NCBI GenBank assembly: GCA_045579705.1
Contig: JAZNMP010000008.1
Location: 27,097 to 91,096, forward strand
Direction: 5' to 3'
Origin: Lachnocurva sp045579705
GTDB taxonomy: Bacteria; Bacillota; Clostridia; Lachnospirales; Lachnospiraceae
Length of the DNA stretch: 64,000 nt
In this document: positions 1-8,169 of the stretch, piece by piece
Position numbering within the stretch: the stretch's first letter is position 1
Layout: the number at the start of each line of letters is the position of its first letter
Program-made: the position numbers and the translations under genes
Notes under the pieces: generated by a model
Seen by the model: the letters and a program-made list of their open reading frames with translations, nothing else
Databases searched by the model: none
Told to the model about the DNA's origin: nothing

Positions 1-132
1 TATAACACATTATATGTGTTCTGGCACTGCATAATCTTTGATGCGATGGCCGAGTGTCAGAGGGGATGCCAGTCTATATACCATTCAAAAGGGAAAAAGA
101 AAACTAGAAATTCACTATCCTTTATAGGATAG
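1..132 (+). other. Open fragment or structured RNA at the left edge
   Basis: Frame 1 is open from the window edge to a TAG at 130-132 and would encode a 43-residue tail with three cysteines and a basic end. I recognise no family. Against coding, the stop lies inside a terminator stem, and the DNA folds well: CTGGC (21-25) can pair with GCCAG (67-71), with CACT/AGTG and GCAT/ATGC pairs inside. It may therefore be the 3' end of a small RNA instead of a protein. Confidence 0.2.
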
Positions 133-142
133 TGTTTTTCGT
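113..142 (+). terminator. Intrinsic terminator
   Basis: CACTATCC (113-120) and GGATAGTG (127-134) form a perfect 8-bp stem with a 6-base loop, followed by TTTTT. It ends whatever transcript enters from the left edge. Confidence 0.8.
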
Positions 143-265
143 TTTATAGATAATTTTGACTGTCGAGGCAAAGTTTATAAAAAGTTTTCATTTTTTTAAT
201 AATTATACATACGGATTTCTGAATTTAAGGTTTTTATATTCTTTTTTTTCAGTTATAATAATCCT

Positions 266-1123
266 ATGAATAATCGAAATAATAAGTTGTTTGGCTATGA
301 AGATGAGGTCATTACAGTTGATCAAATCATTCACAATAAGCTCGAACATAAGAAGAATCAAAAGATAATTAAACGGGGAGCAATCGTCAGCGTAATCGCT
401 GGTCTGGCTATATTCACCGGGGGAGTTTTCGCCTATACAAAAGTATATGGAGAACATGCTATCACAACCGTTGCCGAAGCAAAGGGCGAGTTGTCTAGTA
501 ATGCTGAGCATAAAACAGCAGAGGAAGCTCCTACAGTCGATGCAACTCTCGCTACTGAAGCTGAAGAGACTGGTGATGAGAACATCATCATGCAGGATAA
601 CTCGGCTACAGGTGAACATCCTTATCTGATTCGAGTTAATAGAAAACTAAATGTCGTAAATGTTTATACGAAAGACGAGAATGGTAATTATACGGTTCCT
701 TTTAAGGCGATGGTATGCTCGGTTGGAAAGAACGGAGCGACACCGACAGGAACTTTTAAGACTTCGACGAAATACGAATGGCATGCACTTTATAGAAATA
801 CTTATGGTCAGTATGCCTACCGTATAGACGGTCCGATTATGTTCCATTCAGTTCCTTATACTCGCGAGGAAAAAGATTGCCTTGAAGTGGATGAGTTCAA
901 TAAGCTCGGAAAGCCTGCTTCACTCGGATGTGTTCGTTTGTGTGTAGCAGATGCAAAGTGGCTGGTTGATAACTGTCCAGAGGGAACTACAGTTGAAATC
1001 TTTGATAGTAATAACGTAGGACCTTTTGGAAAACCAGCATATCAGAAATTAGAAGGAAATCCGGGAGATGTAGGTTGGGATCCAACTGATCCAGATTTAG
1101 CAAATCCTTGGCGACAGATGTGA
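266..1123 (+). CDS. Membrane-anchored L,D-transpeptidase (YkuD family)
   Basis: A 285-residue YkuD/ErfK-family L,D-transpeptidase. These enzymes work outside the membrane and cross-link peptidoglycan stem peptides through a catalytic cysteine. Visible in order: a short basic N-terminus, one membrane segment at about residues 37-57, an Ala/Glu/Thr-rich linker, and the YkuD domain from about residue 120. The active site is seen as MFHSVPY (His near 193) and SLGCVRL (Cys near 223). Unlike the larger paralogue at 9880 it has no extra domain before the catalytic one. The first ATG was taken as the start; no strong ribosome site precedes it, so the exact start is less certain than the family. It is a single gene, with hairpin terminators before and after. 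Confidence 0.9.
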   Translation: MNNRNNKLFGYEDEVITVDQIIHNKLEHKKNQKIIKRGAIVSVIAGLAIFTGGVFAYTKVYGEHAITTVAEAKGELSSNAEHKTAEEAPTVDATLATEAEETGDENIIMQDNSATGEHPYLIRVNRKLNVVNVYTKDENGNYTVPFKAMVCSVGKNGATPTGTFKTSTKYEWHALYRNTYGQYAYRIDGPIMFHSVPYTREEKDCLEVDEFNKLGKPASLGCVRLCVADAKWLVDNCPEGTTVEIFDSNNVGPFGKPAYQKLEGNPGDVGWDPTDPDLANPWRQM

Positions 1124-1148
1124 TATAATATATTGAGAAATTTTTATA

Positions 1149-1180
1149 GAACTGATTCCTATAGAGTCAGTTCTTTATTT
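1149..1180 (+). terminator. Intrinsic terminator after the L,D-transpeptidase
   Basis: GAACTGA (1149-1155) pairs with TCAGTTC (1167-1173), followed by a T-rich run. It lies just before the tdk ribosome site, so it may also act as an attenuator for tdk. Confidence 0.6.
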
Positions 1181-1198
1181 TTGCACGGGGAGAAGATT

Positions 1199-1774
1199 AT
1201 GGCAAAACTTTATTTTAGGTACGGAGCTATGGGCGCTGGTAAAACTATGGACATTCTGAAGGTTGCGTATAACTACGAGGAGCGTGGTCAGAAGGTTATC
1301 ATCCTGAAACCTAGACAGGACACCAGAGATGGAAAGATGACTATTAAGAGCAGAGTGGACGGCCTGCAGAGAGAGGGTGGAATACTCGAGGATTTCATGG
1401 AGAAGTCCGAAGAGGAAATTCGAACTTATGACTGTATTCTCGTGGATGAGGCACAGTTCTGCTCTAAGGAACAGGTTTTTTTCTTTGCGCATGTAGTTGA
1501 TGATTTGAACGTTCCGGTTATTTGTTACGGATTACGTACAGACTTTCAGCTGAATCTGTTTGAAGGCAGCAAATGGCTGTTTGCGCTTGCTGATACGATA
1601 GAAGAGACGAAGACTATCTGCTGGTGCGGGAAAAAGGCGACTACGAATGCCAGATTTAATGAACATGGAATAGTAAAGACGGGCGAGCAGATTATGCTAG
1701 GCGGAAATGACAGTTACATAAGTTTGTGTAGAAAGCATTTCTGTGAAGGAAACCTGGGACCGGCTTTTCAATGA
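1199..1774 (+). CDS. tdk: Thymidine kinase (type II)
   Basis: Phosphorylates thymidine to dTMP with ATP in the salvage pathway. The protein has 191 residues, normal for the bacterial tetrameric TK1-like family. The P-loop GAMGAGKT is near residues 10-17, the Walker B-like DEAQF lies near residues 80-90, and a zinc-binding set follows: a CWC pair around residue 140 and a CRKHF near the C-terminus. The first pair is C-x-C instead of the usual C-x2-C. The start at 1199 is preferred over an upstream in-frame codon at 1133 because GGGGAG lies 7 bases before it and because the family begins directly with the strand leading to the P-loop. The gene converges on the broken YitT-family gene. Confidence 0.95.
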   Translation: MAKLYFRYGAMGAGKTMDILKVAYNYEERGQKVIILKPRQDTRDGKMTIKSRVDGLQREGGILEDFMEKSEEEIRTYDCILVDEAQFCSKEQVFFFAHVVDDLNVPVICYGLRTDFQLNLFEGSKWLFALADTIEETKTICWCGKKATTNARFNEHGIVKTGEQIMLGGNDSYISLCRKHFCEGNLGPAFQ

Positions 1775-1792
1775 ATGTGATATTTGGTTTCT

Positions 1793-2544
1793 TTAGCGCA
1801 GGATTTCATCGATGGTGGAAACAGTGCTAAAGGAGCCTTTATTTTTACTTATAATTTCTCTCATGGTTTGAAGTTCAAAGAAGTTCACGTAGCAGATGAG
1901 AGTAGTGTTCTCGCCAGCGATAACTCCCTTTGAGTCGATGATGGTACATGTTTTGTTGAGCTCAGTTTTTATATCGCGAATTAATGAAGTAGGATGCTTT
2001 GTGATGATGGTAACCTGTTTGATTGCTTCGAAATGGTCGGTGAAGTGATCGGTCACAGTAGTTGCCACGATATATACGAGGAGGCTTAAGAGCGCTGAGT
2101 TTTGATCTATTAATATAAACACTGTTAGATAAACGAATGCATTAAAAGTAATCAGTATAGGTGAGAGACTGTAGTTTCGACCTGTTTTGTCGGAAATCTT
2201 TCGTGTCAGGATATTAGCGAGAATTTCTGAACCGTCGATACATCCGCCGTTTCTCAGAATCAGAGAGAGGGCTGCACCTAGTATGGCTCCGCCGAAAGCT
2301 ACGGCGATGAAGTGTTCTGTATTTAACTCGAGGGAAATATTCTCAAAATAATGGAGTCCGACTGTATATACGATAGAGCCTGTGAGATGTTTAAATGGGT
2401 TAGTTTTGATATGATGATTGCTATACCTGCGGTGCCGTAGTCGATTGCGTCGTTTGGAAGCAGGATGCAGGCTACTGAGAAAGAAGCCATAGCGGCTCCG
2501 ATGATTATGGAAATATATGATATTACGTTGCGATATTTTTTCAT
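1793..2544 (-). pseudogene. YitT-family membrane protein, broken by an internal deletion
   Basis: YitT-family proteins (DUF161 membrane domain plus a C-terminal DUF2179 domain) have five or six membrane segments and about 280-290 residues; their function is poorly known. Here the N-terminus starts at 2544 and reads normally to THLNIS near 2395. The rest (GLHYFENIS onward, then a complete C-terminal domain ending in STIDEILR) continues in another frame. The two parts overlap around 2380-2400. The whole gene spans only 752 bases, so about 30-35 residues are missing as well as the frame. That fits a deletion of roughly 100 bases removing the second membrane segment. This is more than a one-base slip, so a sequencing error is unlikely. 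Confidence 0.8.
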
Positions 2545-2660
2545 AAAGCACTCCTGTTTGTGAATTAGTGCAAAAATATATATGAAATACCATATTTTAT
2601 ATTATAATGATTTTTGCTTCTAAAACAATTGAGACGAAATAGATAATAGAGGATTATTAG

Positions 2661-3584
2661 ATGCTAGATGCAAAGATACGTATCTCAGGAGTTGAGAGAT
2701 ATGTAGTTGTGAATATAGGTGAAGAGGGAAGCGGACGCACGGTGTATTCGTATCTGAAAGCTTATTTGCACTGTACGGAGACGATGATTCGTCGAATCAA
2801 GCGTAGACAGAATGGAGTTCTGTTAAACGGCGAATATCGATTCGTAAATGCAGAGCTTCAGCCAGGAGATGAGCTTCAGATCAAGCTTTATGATGTCGGA
2901 TTTGTGGATACAGAAGGCGAATCGATTTGGGCTGATCCACCGGAAGATATGCCTCCGCTTCACATTCTTTACGAGGATGAGGATTTGCTCTTCGTGGAAA
3001 AAGGTTCCGGGGTTTGTTGTCATCCATCACCGGGGCACTATGCTGACACTCTTTCAAATCAGATAGCAAAGCATTTAGGATTTAGACGCGGCAGGATGTT
3101 CCCGATAGGACGATTGGATATGGATACATCTGGAATCGTGCTGTTTGCGAAGAATCAGGATAGCGCCAGTATCATGACGGTGGAGCGTGAGAATGGAAAT
3201 TATGATAAAACTTATCTGGCATGGGTCGAAGGTATCGTAGATGTAGATTTTGAAGTGGATGCGCCGATTCGAAAGATAGACGAGGATTACCTGCTTAGAG
3301 AAGTGCATCCGGATGGACTCGAAGCACGGACTTTTGCGAAAGTGGTTCGAGTCGACAGGAAACGAAATCGTACACTTCTCTCAATCCGGATCGAGCATGG
3401 CCGTACTCATCAGATTCGAGTGCATATGGCTCATGTTGGTCATCCTATCTGTGGGGATGTGCTCTATAATCCATCCTGTCAGGACGAGTTTATGAAACTT
3501 CAGGCTTATAAGGTAAGCTTCCGACTGCCGTACCTCTGGCAGGAAAGGGAGATAGTGGTGGAAGAAGATTTGTCGAAGGTGTGA
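2661..3584 (+). CDS. RluA-family RNA pseudouridine synthase
   Basis: Isomerises uridine to pseudouridine in rRNA or tRNA; the target site cannot be read from sequence. The protein has 307 residues, usual for RluA/RluD types. An S4-like RNA-binding region occupies about residues 25-80 (LLNGEYRF and PGDEL motifs) and the catalytic domain starts near 95. The signature GRLDMDTSG sits near residue 150 and holds the catalytic Asp. The usual leading His of HRLD is Gly here, a variant that leaves the Asp in place. The later RTHQIRVHMAHVGHPICGD block is typical of the family. It runs divergently from the YitT-family gene and 25 bases ahead of the GIY-YIG gene. Confidence 0.9.
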   Translation: MLDAKIRISGVERYVVVNIGEEGSGRTVYSYLKAYLHCTETMIRRIKRRQNGVLLNGEYRFVNAELQPGDELQIKLYDVGFVDTEGESIWADPPEDMPPLHILYEDEDLLFVEKGSGVCCHPSPGHYADTLSNQIAKHLGFRRGRMFPIGRLDMDTSGIVLFAKNQDSASIMTVERENGNYDKTYLAWVEGIVDVDFEVDAPIRKIDEDYLLREVHPDGLEARTFAKVVRVDRKRNRTLLSIRIEHGRTHQIRVHMAHVGHPICGDVLYNPSCQDEFMKLQAYKVSFRLPYLWQEREIVVEEDLSKV

Positions 3585-3609
3585 TTAAATCGAAGAATTA
3601 GATGTCGAG

Positions 3610-3882
3610 GTGCATAATACTTTGGGAGAGAATTTAAATTACACATACCTGTTGCGCTGTTCAGACGGAACATACTATTGTGGCTGGACAAACAATCTCG
3701 ATAAACGTGTTGCTGCTCATAATTCTGGCAAAGGTGCGAAATACACTAAGACTCGTCGTCCGGTGGAACTCGTTTATTATGAAACCTTTGAAACAAAGCA
3801 GGAGGCTATGAGCCGCGAGTATCATATTAAGAGATTGACGAGAGCAGAGAAGGAAGAATTGGTTAATTCATTTGAAGATTAA
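3610..3882 (+). CDS. GIY-YIG domain protein (UPF0213/YhbQ type)
   Basis: A 90-residue single-domain GIY-YIG protein. The family has the nuclease fold, but its cellular role is not well defined. YTYLLRCSDGTYYCGWTNN corresponds to the GIY...YIG core, followed by RVAAHNSGKGAKYT and the conserved Glu region YYETFETKQEA. The start is ambiguous: a GTG at 3610 and an in-frame TTG at 3622 are possible, and the best purine-rich site (GGGAGAG at 3624-3630) lies inside the frame. It probably shares a transcript with the pseudouridine synthase upstream. The downstream side opens into repeat island I. Confidence 0.85.
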   Translation: MHNTLGENLNYTYLLRCSDGTYYCGWTNNLDKRVAAHNSGKGAKYTKTRRPVELVYYETFETKQEAMSREYHIKRLTRAEKEELVNSFED

Positions 3883-3950
3883 ATAAATATATAGTGCTGG
3901 TTTTGGAAAGGTTATAATTCAGCCTAAGGAATAAAAAATGGTGTTTTTTT

Positions 3951-4364
3951 AGATCAGGACTTACGAGCTGAAGAACCCTGTGTTTTGGGACGAATATGGT
4001 TTGAAACACAGAAAAGGCTTCTTGCGGCGATAGCCGCACTTGCTTTTTGATTATGGACTGGGGGAGAGCTGGTCTGCGTTTTCTTATGAAATCTTGAAGA
4101 AACACAGAGTTTTGAGCTTGTAGTATACTTTGTAATCTGTGAAGTTCTGTGTTTTTGAAGATAAAGGTAAGAATACACAGAGAATACATGTGGTGGTCGT
4201 TTGGAGTATTACAGAAAGTCTGTGTTTTCTAGTGAGTATGAAATAAAACGCAGACTTTAGGAGTTGGATCAGGACTTGCGAGCTGAAAAACTCTGTGTTC
4301 CTGATTATTTATGCTTAAAAACACAGAAAAGGCATTATTGCGGCGCAGCCGCACTTGCTTTTGG
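3951..4364. repeat. D/E module: two direct copies flanking D-type hairpins
   Basis: Two copies of a unit of about 100 bp begin with ATCAGGACTT and end in a small GC hairpin GCGGC-n3/4-GCCGC followed by ACTTGCTT (hairpin at 4024-4037 in copy 1). Each copy carries a CTGTGTTT...AAACACAG stem. Between them lie further stems of the same sequence type, for example AAAGTCTGTGTTTT pairing with AAAACGCAGACTTT around 4215-4258. A third copy of the unit lies in island IV at 43386-43483. Confidence 0.75.
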
Positions 4365-4374
4365 GAAAGTCTGT

Positions 4375-4530
4375 TATAGGGAAAAGCTTGATATAGAGGA
4401 ATTCCCTATACATCGCGGAGCTAACAAGCTTGACATTTGTACTTTGGTATAGTGAAATAGCTTGATATAGAGGAATTCCCAATACACTGCGGAGCTAACT
4501 AGCTTGATTTAGGTACTTTAATATAGTGAA
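4375..4530. repeat. A-type hairpin tandem array, about 2 copies
   Basis: Units of about 74 bp. Each has TATAGGGAA, a loop AGCTTGATATAGAGGA, TTCCCTATA and a linker like CTGCGGAGCTAACTTGCTT. The second unit has drifted arms (TATAGTGAA / TTCCCAATA). The fullest array is at 12538. Confidence 0.8.
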
Positions 4531-4634
4531 ATGCATAAAAATTTGGAAATCACCTATAAAGCCATTAAACTAAGGTTCTCGCAATTCCAGTAGCGAGCTT
4601 GCGAGCGTTTAATTTTGAATTAATTGCATAGAAA

Positions 4635-4713
4635 TAGCGCCGAGCCGGTGAAACATCGTTTTTGTTTCGTTTCTAGAAACAAAAACAATGTTTCAAACCG
4701 CTGATCGGCGCTA
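4635..4713. repeat. G-type nested palindrome (long form)
   Basis: Outer arms TAGCGCCGA (4635-4643) and TCGGCGCTA (4705-4713), then CGGT/ACCG, GAAACA/TGTTTC and an inner GTTTTTGTTT/AAACAAAAAC around TTTCTAGAAA. The copy at 43811-43857 has the same outer parts but lacks the 32 central bases. Confidence 0.8.
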
Positions 4714-4776
4714 ATATAAGCAAAACTACAAATTATTAACACTCCGGGTATAGTAATTAGAGAAAGAAGGTAAACT

Positions 4777-5088
4777 ATGGTAAAAATCTATGGTCTCCCA
4801 ACTTGCCCATATTGTGATTATATTCATGAGCAGGTAAAGGGAAGAGAGAACGAATTTGAGTATATCAATATCGGAGAGCATGTACGAAACATGAGCGCAT
4901 TTATGAGATTGCGTGATAGCAATCCTGCATTCGATCACAGTAAGGAAATTGGAGATATCGGAATTCCGGCATTCGTATTTGAAGATGGAAGAGTTTCTTT
5001 AGACCCGGCGGATTGTGGTTTGATCGAATATGGTGTGGCAGACGCTTGCTCCATCGAAGATCATAAGAATGGTAAAAAAGGATGTTAA
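4777..5088 (+). CDS. Glutaredoxin-like thiol-redox protein
   Basis: A 103-residue protein beginning MVKIYGLPTCPYCDYI. The CPYC active-site motif sits near residues 10-13 in the position expected for glutaredoxins and NrdH-like proteins. GIPAFVFEDG near residues 62-71 supplies the conserved cis-Pro region. It likely reduces disulfides in the cytoplasm; the donor and substrate are unknown. The C-terminus adds a Cys and a Lys/Gly-rich end (NGKKGC) not needed for the fold. An AGAAAGAAGG ribosome site precedes the ATG. It is a single gene ended by a strong hairpin, with repeat island I directly upstream, so its promoter must lie within or just after the island. Confidence 0.85.
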   Translation: MVKIYGLPTCPYCDYIHEQVKGRENEFEYINIGEHVRNMSAFMRLRDSNPAFDHSKEIGDIGIPAFVFEDGRVSLDPADCGLIEYGVADACSIEDHKNGKKGC

Positions 5089-5092
5089 TAAA

Positions 5093-5140
5093 AATAGCCG
5101 ATGAAGTAACAGAGGAGTTACAACGTCGGCTATTTTTTTT
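5093..5140 (+). terminator. Intrinsic terminator after the glutaredoxin gene
   Basis: AATAGCCGA (5093-5101) pairs with TCGGCTATT (5126-5134), with an inner GTAAC/GTTAC stem, then eight T. It lies between two converging genes and may serve both. Confidence 0.85.
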
Positions 5141-5159
5141 ATAGATCATTTTAAAAGGT

Positions 5160-6197
5160 TTAAACCTTTGTAAGCAGGAACTTTCTGAGTGCGATGAGGA
5201 AGTCCGGGATGTCCTCTGCGCCTTCGACAATCTGGCGGTTTTGCTCGCTGAAGCCGACCAGAATATCGTGGTTGGCTTCGGATAGGTAATCGATGATACC
5301 GTCGATGTCGGTTCGAGTATTCTTAGGACATTTGATGTTGATGGATTTGTCGGCCGTGATGTATAGCGTGTAAGAAATTTTTAAGTGTTTGCCGAGAAAT
5401 CTATGCATCGTTGAATATTTGTATATCCATTTAATCTTGTCGATAGGTACGATCGCGATTCCGAAATTTGATGTCTCGATGAAGTAATGCTGTGTGATGA
5501 ACATATCATCAGTAGCGAGCTGAGGTAGAGTAGAAAGCTCTTCCTCGGCGCGTTCGAGAATCTCGCGAGGATTTCCGAAGATGAACAGACGTCGAATCGG
5601 AAAAGCGAGAAATGGAAAAGCGATACAAATCAAACAGTAGATGATCAGACCGAGACTCGCTATCGTAGATAGTATCAGAAATACGCGGGCGAGGATGGCT
5701 GAGTAGTCATTTGCGTCGGGTTCGCTGAATATATATGGATAGAAAGTTTCGCGCACACCGTCTTCGCTCCAGCTTAAATCGCGTGACAGATTTGTAAAAA
5801 GAGTGTCCAGAGTGGAAGACTGCTTTAGGATTTTTCCGCTGGTGTGAATCGATTCAATATGAGAAATTCCCATCTCACATGAATTGGGTTTTAACAGAAC
5901 GATTAGACATTTGTTGTCGTTCAGCGTATAGTAATAATAACCGTCTATTTGACCCATGTATTTACGGGTGTAACCTGTAAAGTATAAGTTTTCGAATTTG
6001 CCCTTTGCATAGAAATTTGCGTTGCAATCGAGAGCGCGTGAATTTTCTTTGTATTGTTTAGGAAACAGCAGAGAACCTATCGGAAGAAGGAACGACAAAA
6101 ACAGTAGGATACAGAGGTAGGCTACTGGATAAATCATTCTTTTTTTGTAATAAGCTCTCAGGCTTTTTGTGATATGGTGTTCAAATTTTGGTATCAT
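5160..6197 (-). CDS. Membrane protein of unknown function, two TM segments
   Basis: 345 residues; I do not recognise the family. Visible: a basic N-terminus, a membrane segment at about residues 22-45, an extracellular domain of about 120 residues, a second membrane segment at about 168-198, and a cytoplasmic domain of about 145 residues. The last contains RLFIFGNPREILERAEEEL and a strand-rich stretch around DKIKWIYKYS that recalls small PH-like membrane-protein domains, but this is only an impression. It is transcribed away from nadE with 54 bases between the starts, so the two promoters overlap. No ribosome site of normal strength precedes the ATG. Confidence 0.7.
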   Translation of the reverse strand: MIPKFEHHITKSLRAYYKKRMIYPVAYLCILLFLSFLLPIGSLLFPKQYKENSRALDCNANFYAKGKFENLYFTGYTRKYMGQIDGYYYYTLNDNKCLIVLLKPNSCEMGISHIESIHTSGKILKQSSTLDTLFTNLSRDLSWSEDGVRETFYPYIFSEPDANDYSAILARVFLILSTIASLGLIIYCLICIAFPFLAFPIRRLFIFGNPREILERAEEELSTLPQLATDDMFITQHYFIETSNFGIAIVPIDKIKWIYKYSTMHRFLGKHLKISYTLYITADKSINIKCPKNTRTDIDGIIDYLSEANHDILVGFSEQNRQIVEGAEDIPDFLIALRKFLLTKV

Positions 6198-6251
6198 ACG
6201 AAAATTATATTAGTTTAAAAAAAATATAGCAAGATAACACGGAGAAAAGAA

Positions 6252-8168
6252 ATGAAAAATGGATTTGTGCGAGTAGCATGTGCAGGACTGGAAACTAAAT
6301 TAGCTGATACTAGAGCAAACACAGACTCTATCATAAGTCTAATGAAAGAAGCAGCAGAGAAACACGTAAAAGTAGTCGTATTCCCTGAGTTGTCTATAAC
6401 TGGATACACTTGTGGTGATCTCTTTTTCCAGGATACCTTGCTGAGAGAAAGTGAAGAATCACTTGAGCGTATCGTAGAAACTAGTAAAGATATCGATGGA
6501 CTCTTTGCAGTCGGTTTGCCTGTAATGTACAGAGGCAAGCTTTACAACTGTGCCGCAGTGGTTTCTCGTGGAGAAATCCTCGGAATCGTTCCAAAGATGT
6601 ATCTACCAAACGATCATGAATTCTATGAGAGGAGACAGTTCACTCCAGGATTCTTTGAGATGGACGCAATTGATATCGCGGGACAGAAGACTGTAATCGG
6701 AGCTGGACAGCTTTTTTACACGGATAGTGTAAAGGGACTTGTAATCGGTGTAGAAATCTGTGAGGACCTCTGGGTTGCTATGCCACCATCAATCCGTCAG
6801 GCGATGGCTGGTGCAAATATGATATTAAACTTATCTGCTTCAAATGAAGTGGCTGGTAAGTCTGCATATAGGAGAGATTTGGTTAGCGGACAGTCCGCCC
6901 GACTTTATGCCGCTTATCTCTACGCTTCATCTGGTGCTGGCGAGTCTACTTCCGATTTAGTATTCTCTGGCCACAATATCATCGCATCAAATGGTCGAAT
7001 TCTTCGTGAAGAACATCTTCGCGACAATGCGCTGATGGCGACTGAAGTGGATGTAGATGCTTTGCTTTCATATAGAAGGGGCAGCACAACTTTTGAGACT
7101 TATAAAGATGAGGGCTTTGTCGAAAGCGAATTCACTCTCGAGCAGGAAGAGGTAGAGCTATCATATGAAATTCGCAGAACTCCATTCGTTCCTGCGACTG
7201 ATGCTTCACGTGCAGAGCGCTGTAAGGAAATCTTTGATATTCAGGCGAGAGGCCTCGCTGCCAGACTTCGTTTCATCCACGCATCAAATGTGGTAATCGG
7301 AATCTCAGGCGGACTCGATTCTACACTTGCTCTTCTCGTTGTAAAGAGAGCATATGAGATGCTCGGTCTCGAAAAAAGTGGGATCAAAGCTATCACAATG
7401 CCAGGTTTCGGAACCACAGATAGAACATACAACAATGCAGTGAAGCTCGTTTCAGAAATCGGAGCTACACTTTTAGAAATTCCTATTCGTTATGCAGTTA
7501 CAGTGCATTTTAAGGATATCGGACAGGATATCAATGTTCACGATGTCACTTATGAGAATGGTCAGGCGCGTGAGCGTACACAGATTCTCATGGATTACGC
7601 AAACAAGGTTGGCGGAATCGTAATCGGTACAGGTGACCTTTCAGAGCTGGCTCTCGGCTGGGCTACATACAATGGTGATCATATGTCTATGTACGGTGTA
7701 AACGCCTCAGTTCCAAAGACTCTCGTTCGTTACCTCGTAAAGTTCGTAGCTGATGAGTCTGAGGGAGAATATGCAGATGTACTTTACGATATTCTCGATA
7801 CACCTGTAAGCCCGGAACTCGTTCCGGCAGATGAGAACGGAGAAATCGCACAGAAGACAGAAGATATCGTAGGACCTTATGAGCTTCACGATTTCTTCCT
7901 CTACTATGTAGTTCGTATGGGTTTCGCCCCAAAAAAGGTTTACAAACTTGCTAAACACGCATTTAAGGGCGCATACACGGATGAGACTATTCTCAAATGG
8001 CTGAAGAATTTCTATCGTAGATTCTTCTCACAGCAGTTTAAGAGAAACTGCCTGCCAGATGGACCAAAGGTCGGAACAGTATCACTTTCTCCTCGTGGAG
8101 ACTGGAGAATGCCTGCAGATGCCTATGCAAATATCTGGTTAAAGGAATTAGAAGAAATCGAGGCCTAA
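6252..8168 (+). CDS. nadE: NAD+ synthetase, glutamine-dependent
   Basis: Makes NAD+ from nicotinic acid adenine dinucleotide, ATP and glutamine, the last step of NAD synthesis. At 638 residues it is the two-domain form. The N-terminal nitrilase-type glutaminase has its catalytic Glu in FPELSITGYT (near 46), a Lys after FGLVP-type sequence (IVPKMYLPN) and Cys in VEICEDLW (near 173). The C-terminal synthetase has the P-loop SGGLDSTLALL (near 353) and GTGDLSELALGWATYNGDHM. The glutaminase domain frees the cell from using ammonia directly. aroE begins two bases after its stop, so the two are surely co-transcribed. Confidence 0.97.
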   Translation: MKNGFVRVACAGLETKLADTRANTDSIISLMKEAAEKHVKVVVFPELSITGYTCGDLFFQDTLLRESEESLERIVETSKDIDGLFAVGLPVMYRGKLYNCAAVVSRGEILGIVPKMYLPNDHEFYERRQFTPGFFEMDAIDIAGQKTVIGAGQLFYTDSVKGLVIGVEICEDLWVAMPPSIRQAMAGANMILNLSASNEVAGKSAYRRDLVSGQSARLYAAYLYASSGAGESTSDLVFSGHNIIASNGRILREEHLRDNALMATEVDVDALLSYRRGSTTFETYKDEGFVESEFTLEQEEVELSYEIRRTPFVPATDASRAERCKEIFDIQARGLAARLRFIHASNVVIGISGGLDSTLALLVVKRAYEMLGLEKSGIKAITMPGFGTTDRTYNNAVKLVSEIGATLLEIPIRYAVTVHFKDIGQDINVHDVTYENGQARERTQILMDYANKVGGIVIGTGDLSELALGWATYNGDHMSMYGVNASVPKTLVRYLVKFVADESEGEYADVLYDILDTPVSPELVPADENGEIAQKTEDIVGPYELHDFFLYYVVRMGFAPKKVYKLAKHAFKGAYTDETILKWLKNFYRRFFSQQFKRNCLPDGPKVGTVSLSPRGDWRMPADAYANIWLKELEEIEA

Positions 8169-8169
8169 C

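Larger units (their letters stand above)
3951..4720. repeat. Hairpin-mosaic repeat island I
   Basis: The gene-free stretch 3883-4776 is almost wholly built from inverted-repeat modules that recur elsewhere in this window. In order: a D/E unit (3951-4050), a run of D hairpins (about 4070-4260), a second D/E unit (4267-4364), two full A units plus a partial one (4375-4530), the segment 4590-4634 shared with island IV, and a large G palindrome (4635-4713). The block 4045-4340 is similar over its length to 43163-43475, 39 kb away. I see no convincing gene here. Confidence 0.8.

Noticed and set aside
40..80. tRNA-Ser or tRNA-Leu start (GATGGCCGAGTG)
   Set aside because: The sequence after it does not make anticodon or T arms and there is no CCA-type 3' end.
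1133..1198. N-terminal extension of thymidine kinase
   Set aside because: It would translate a terminator stem; GGGGAG and the family start point to 1199.
4264..4452. 62-codon open frame in island I
   Set aside because: It runs through D, E and A repeat modules, has no ribosome site and no homologous frame in the matching island IV block.
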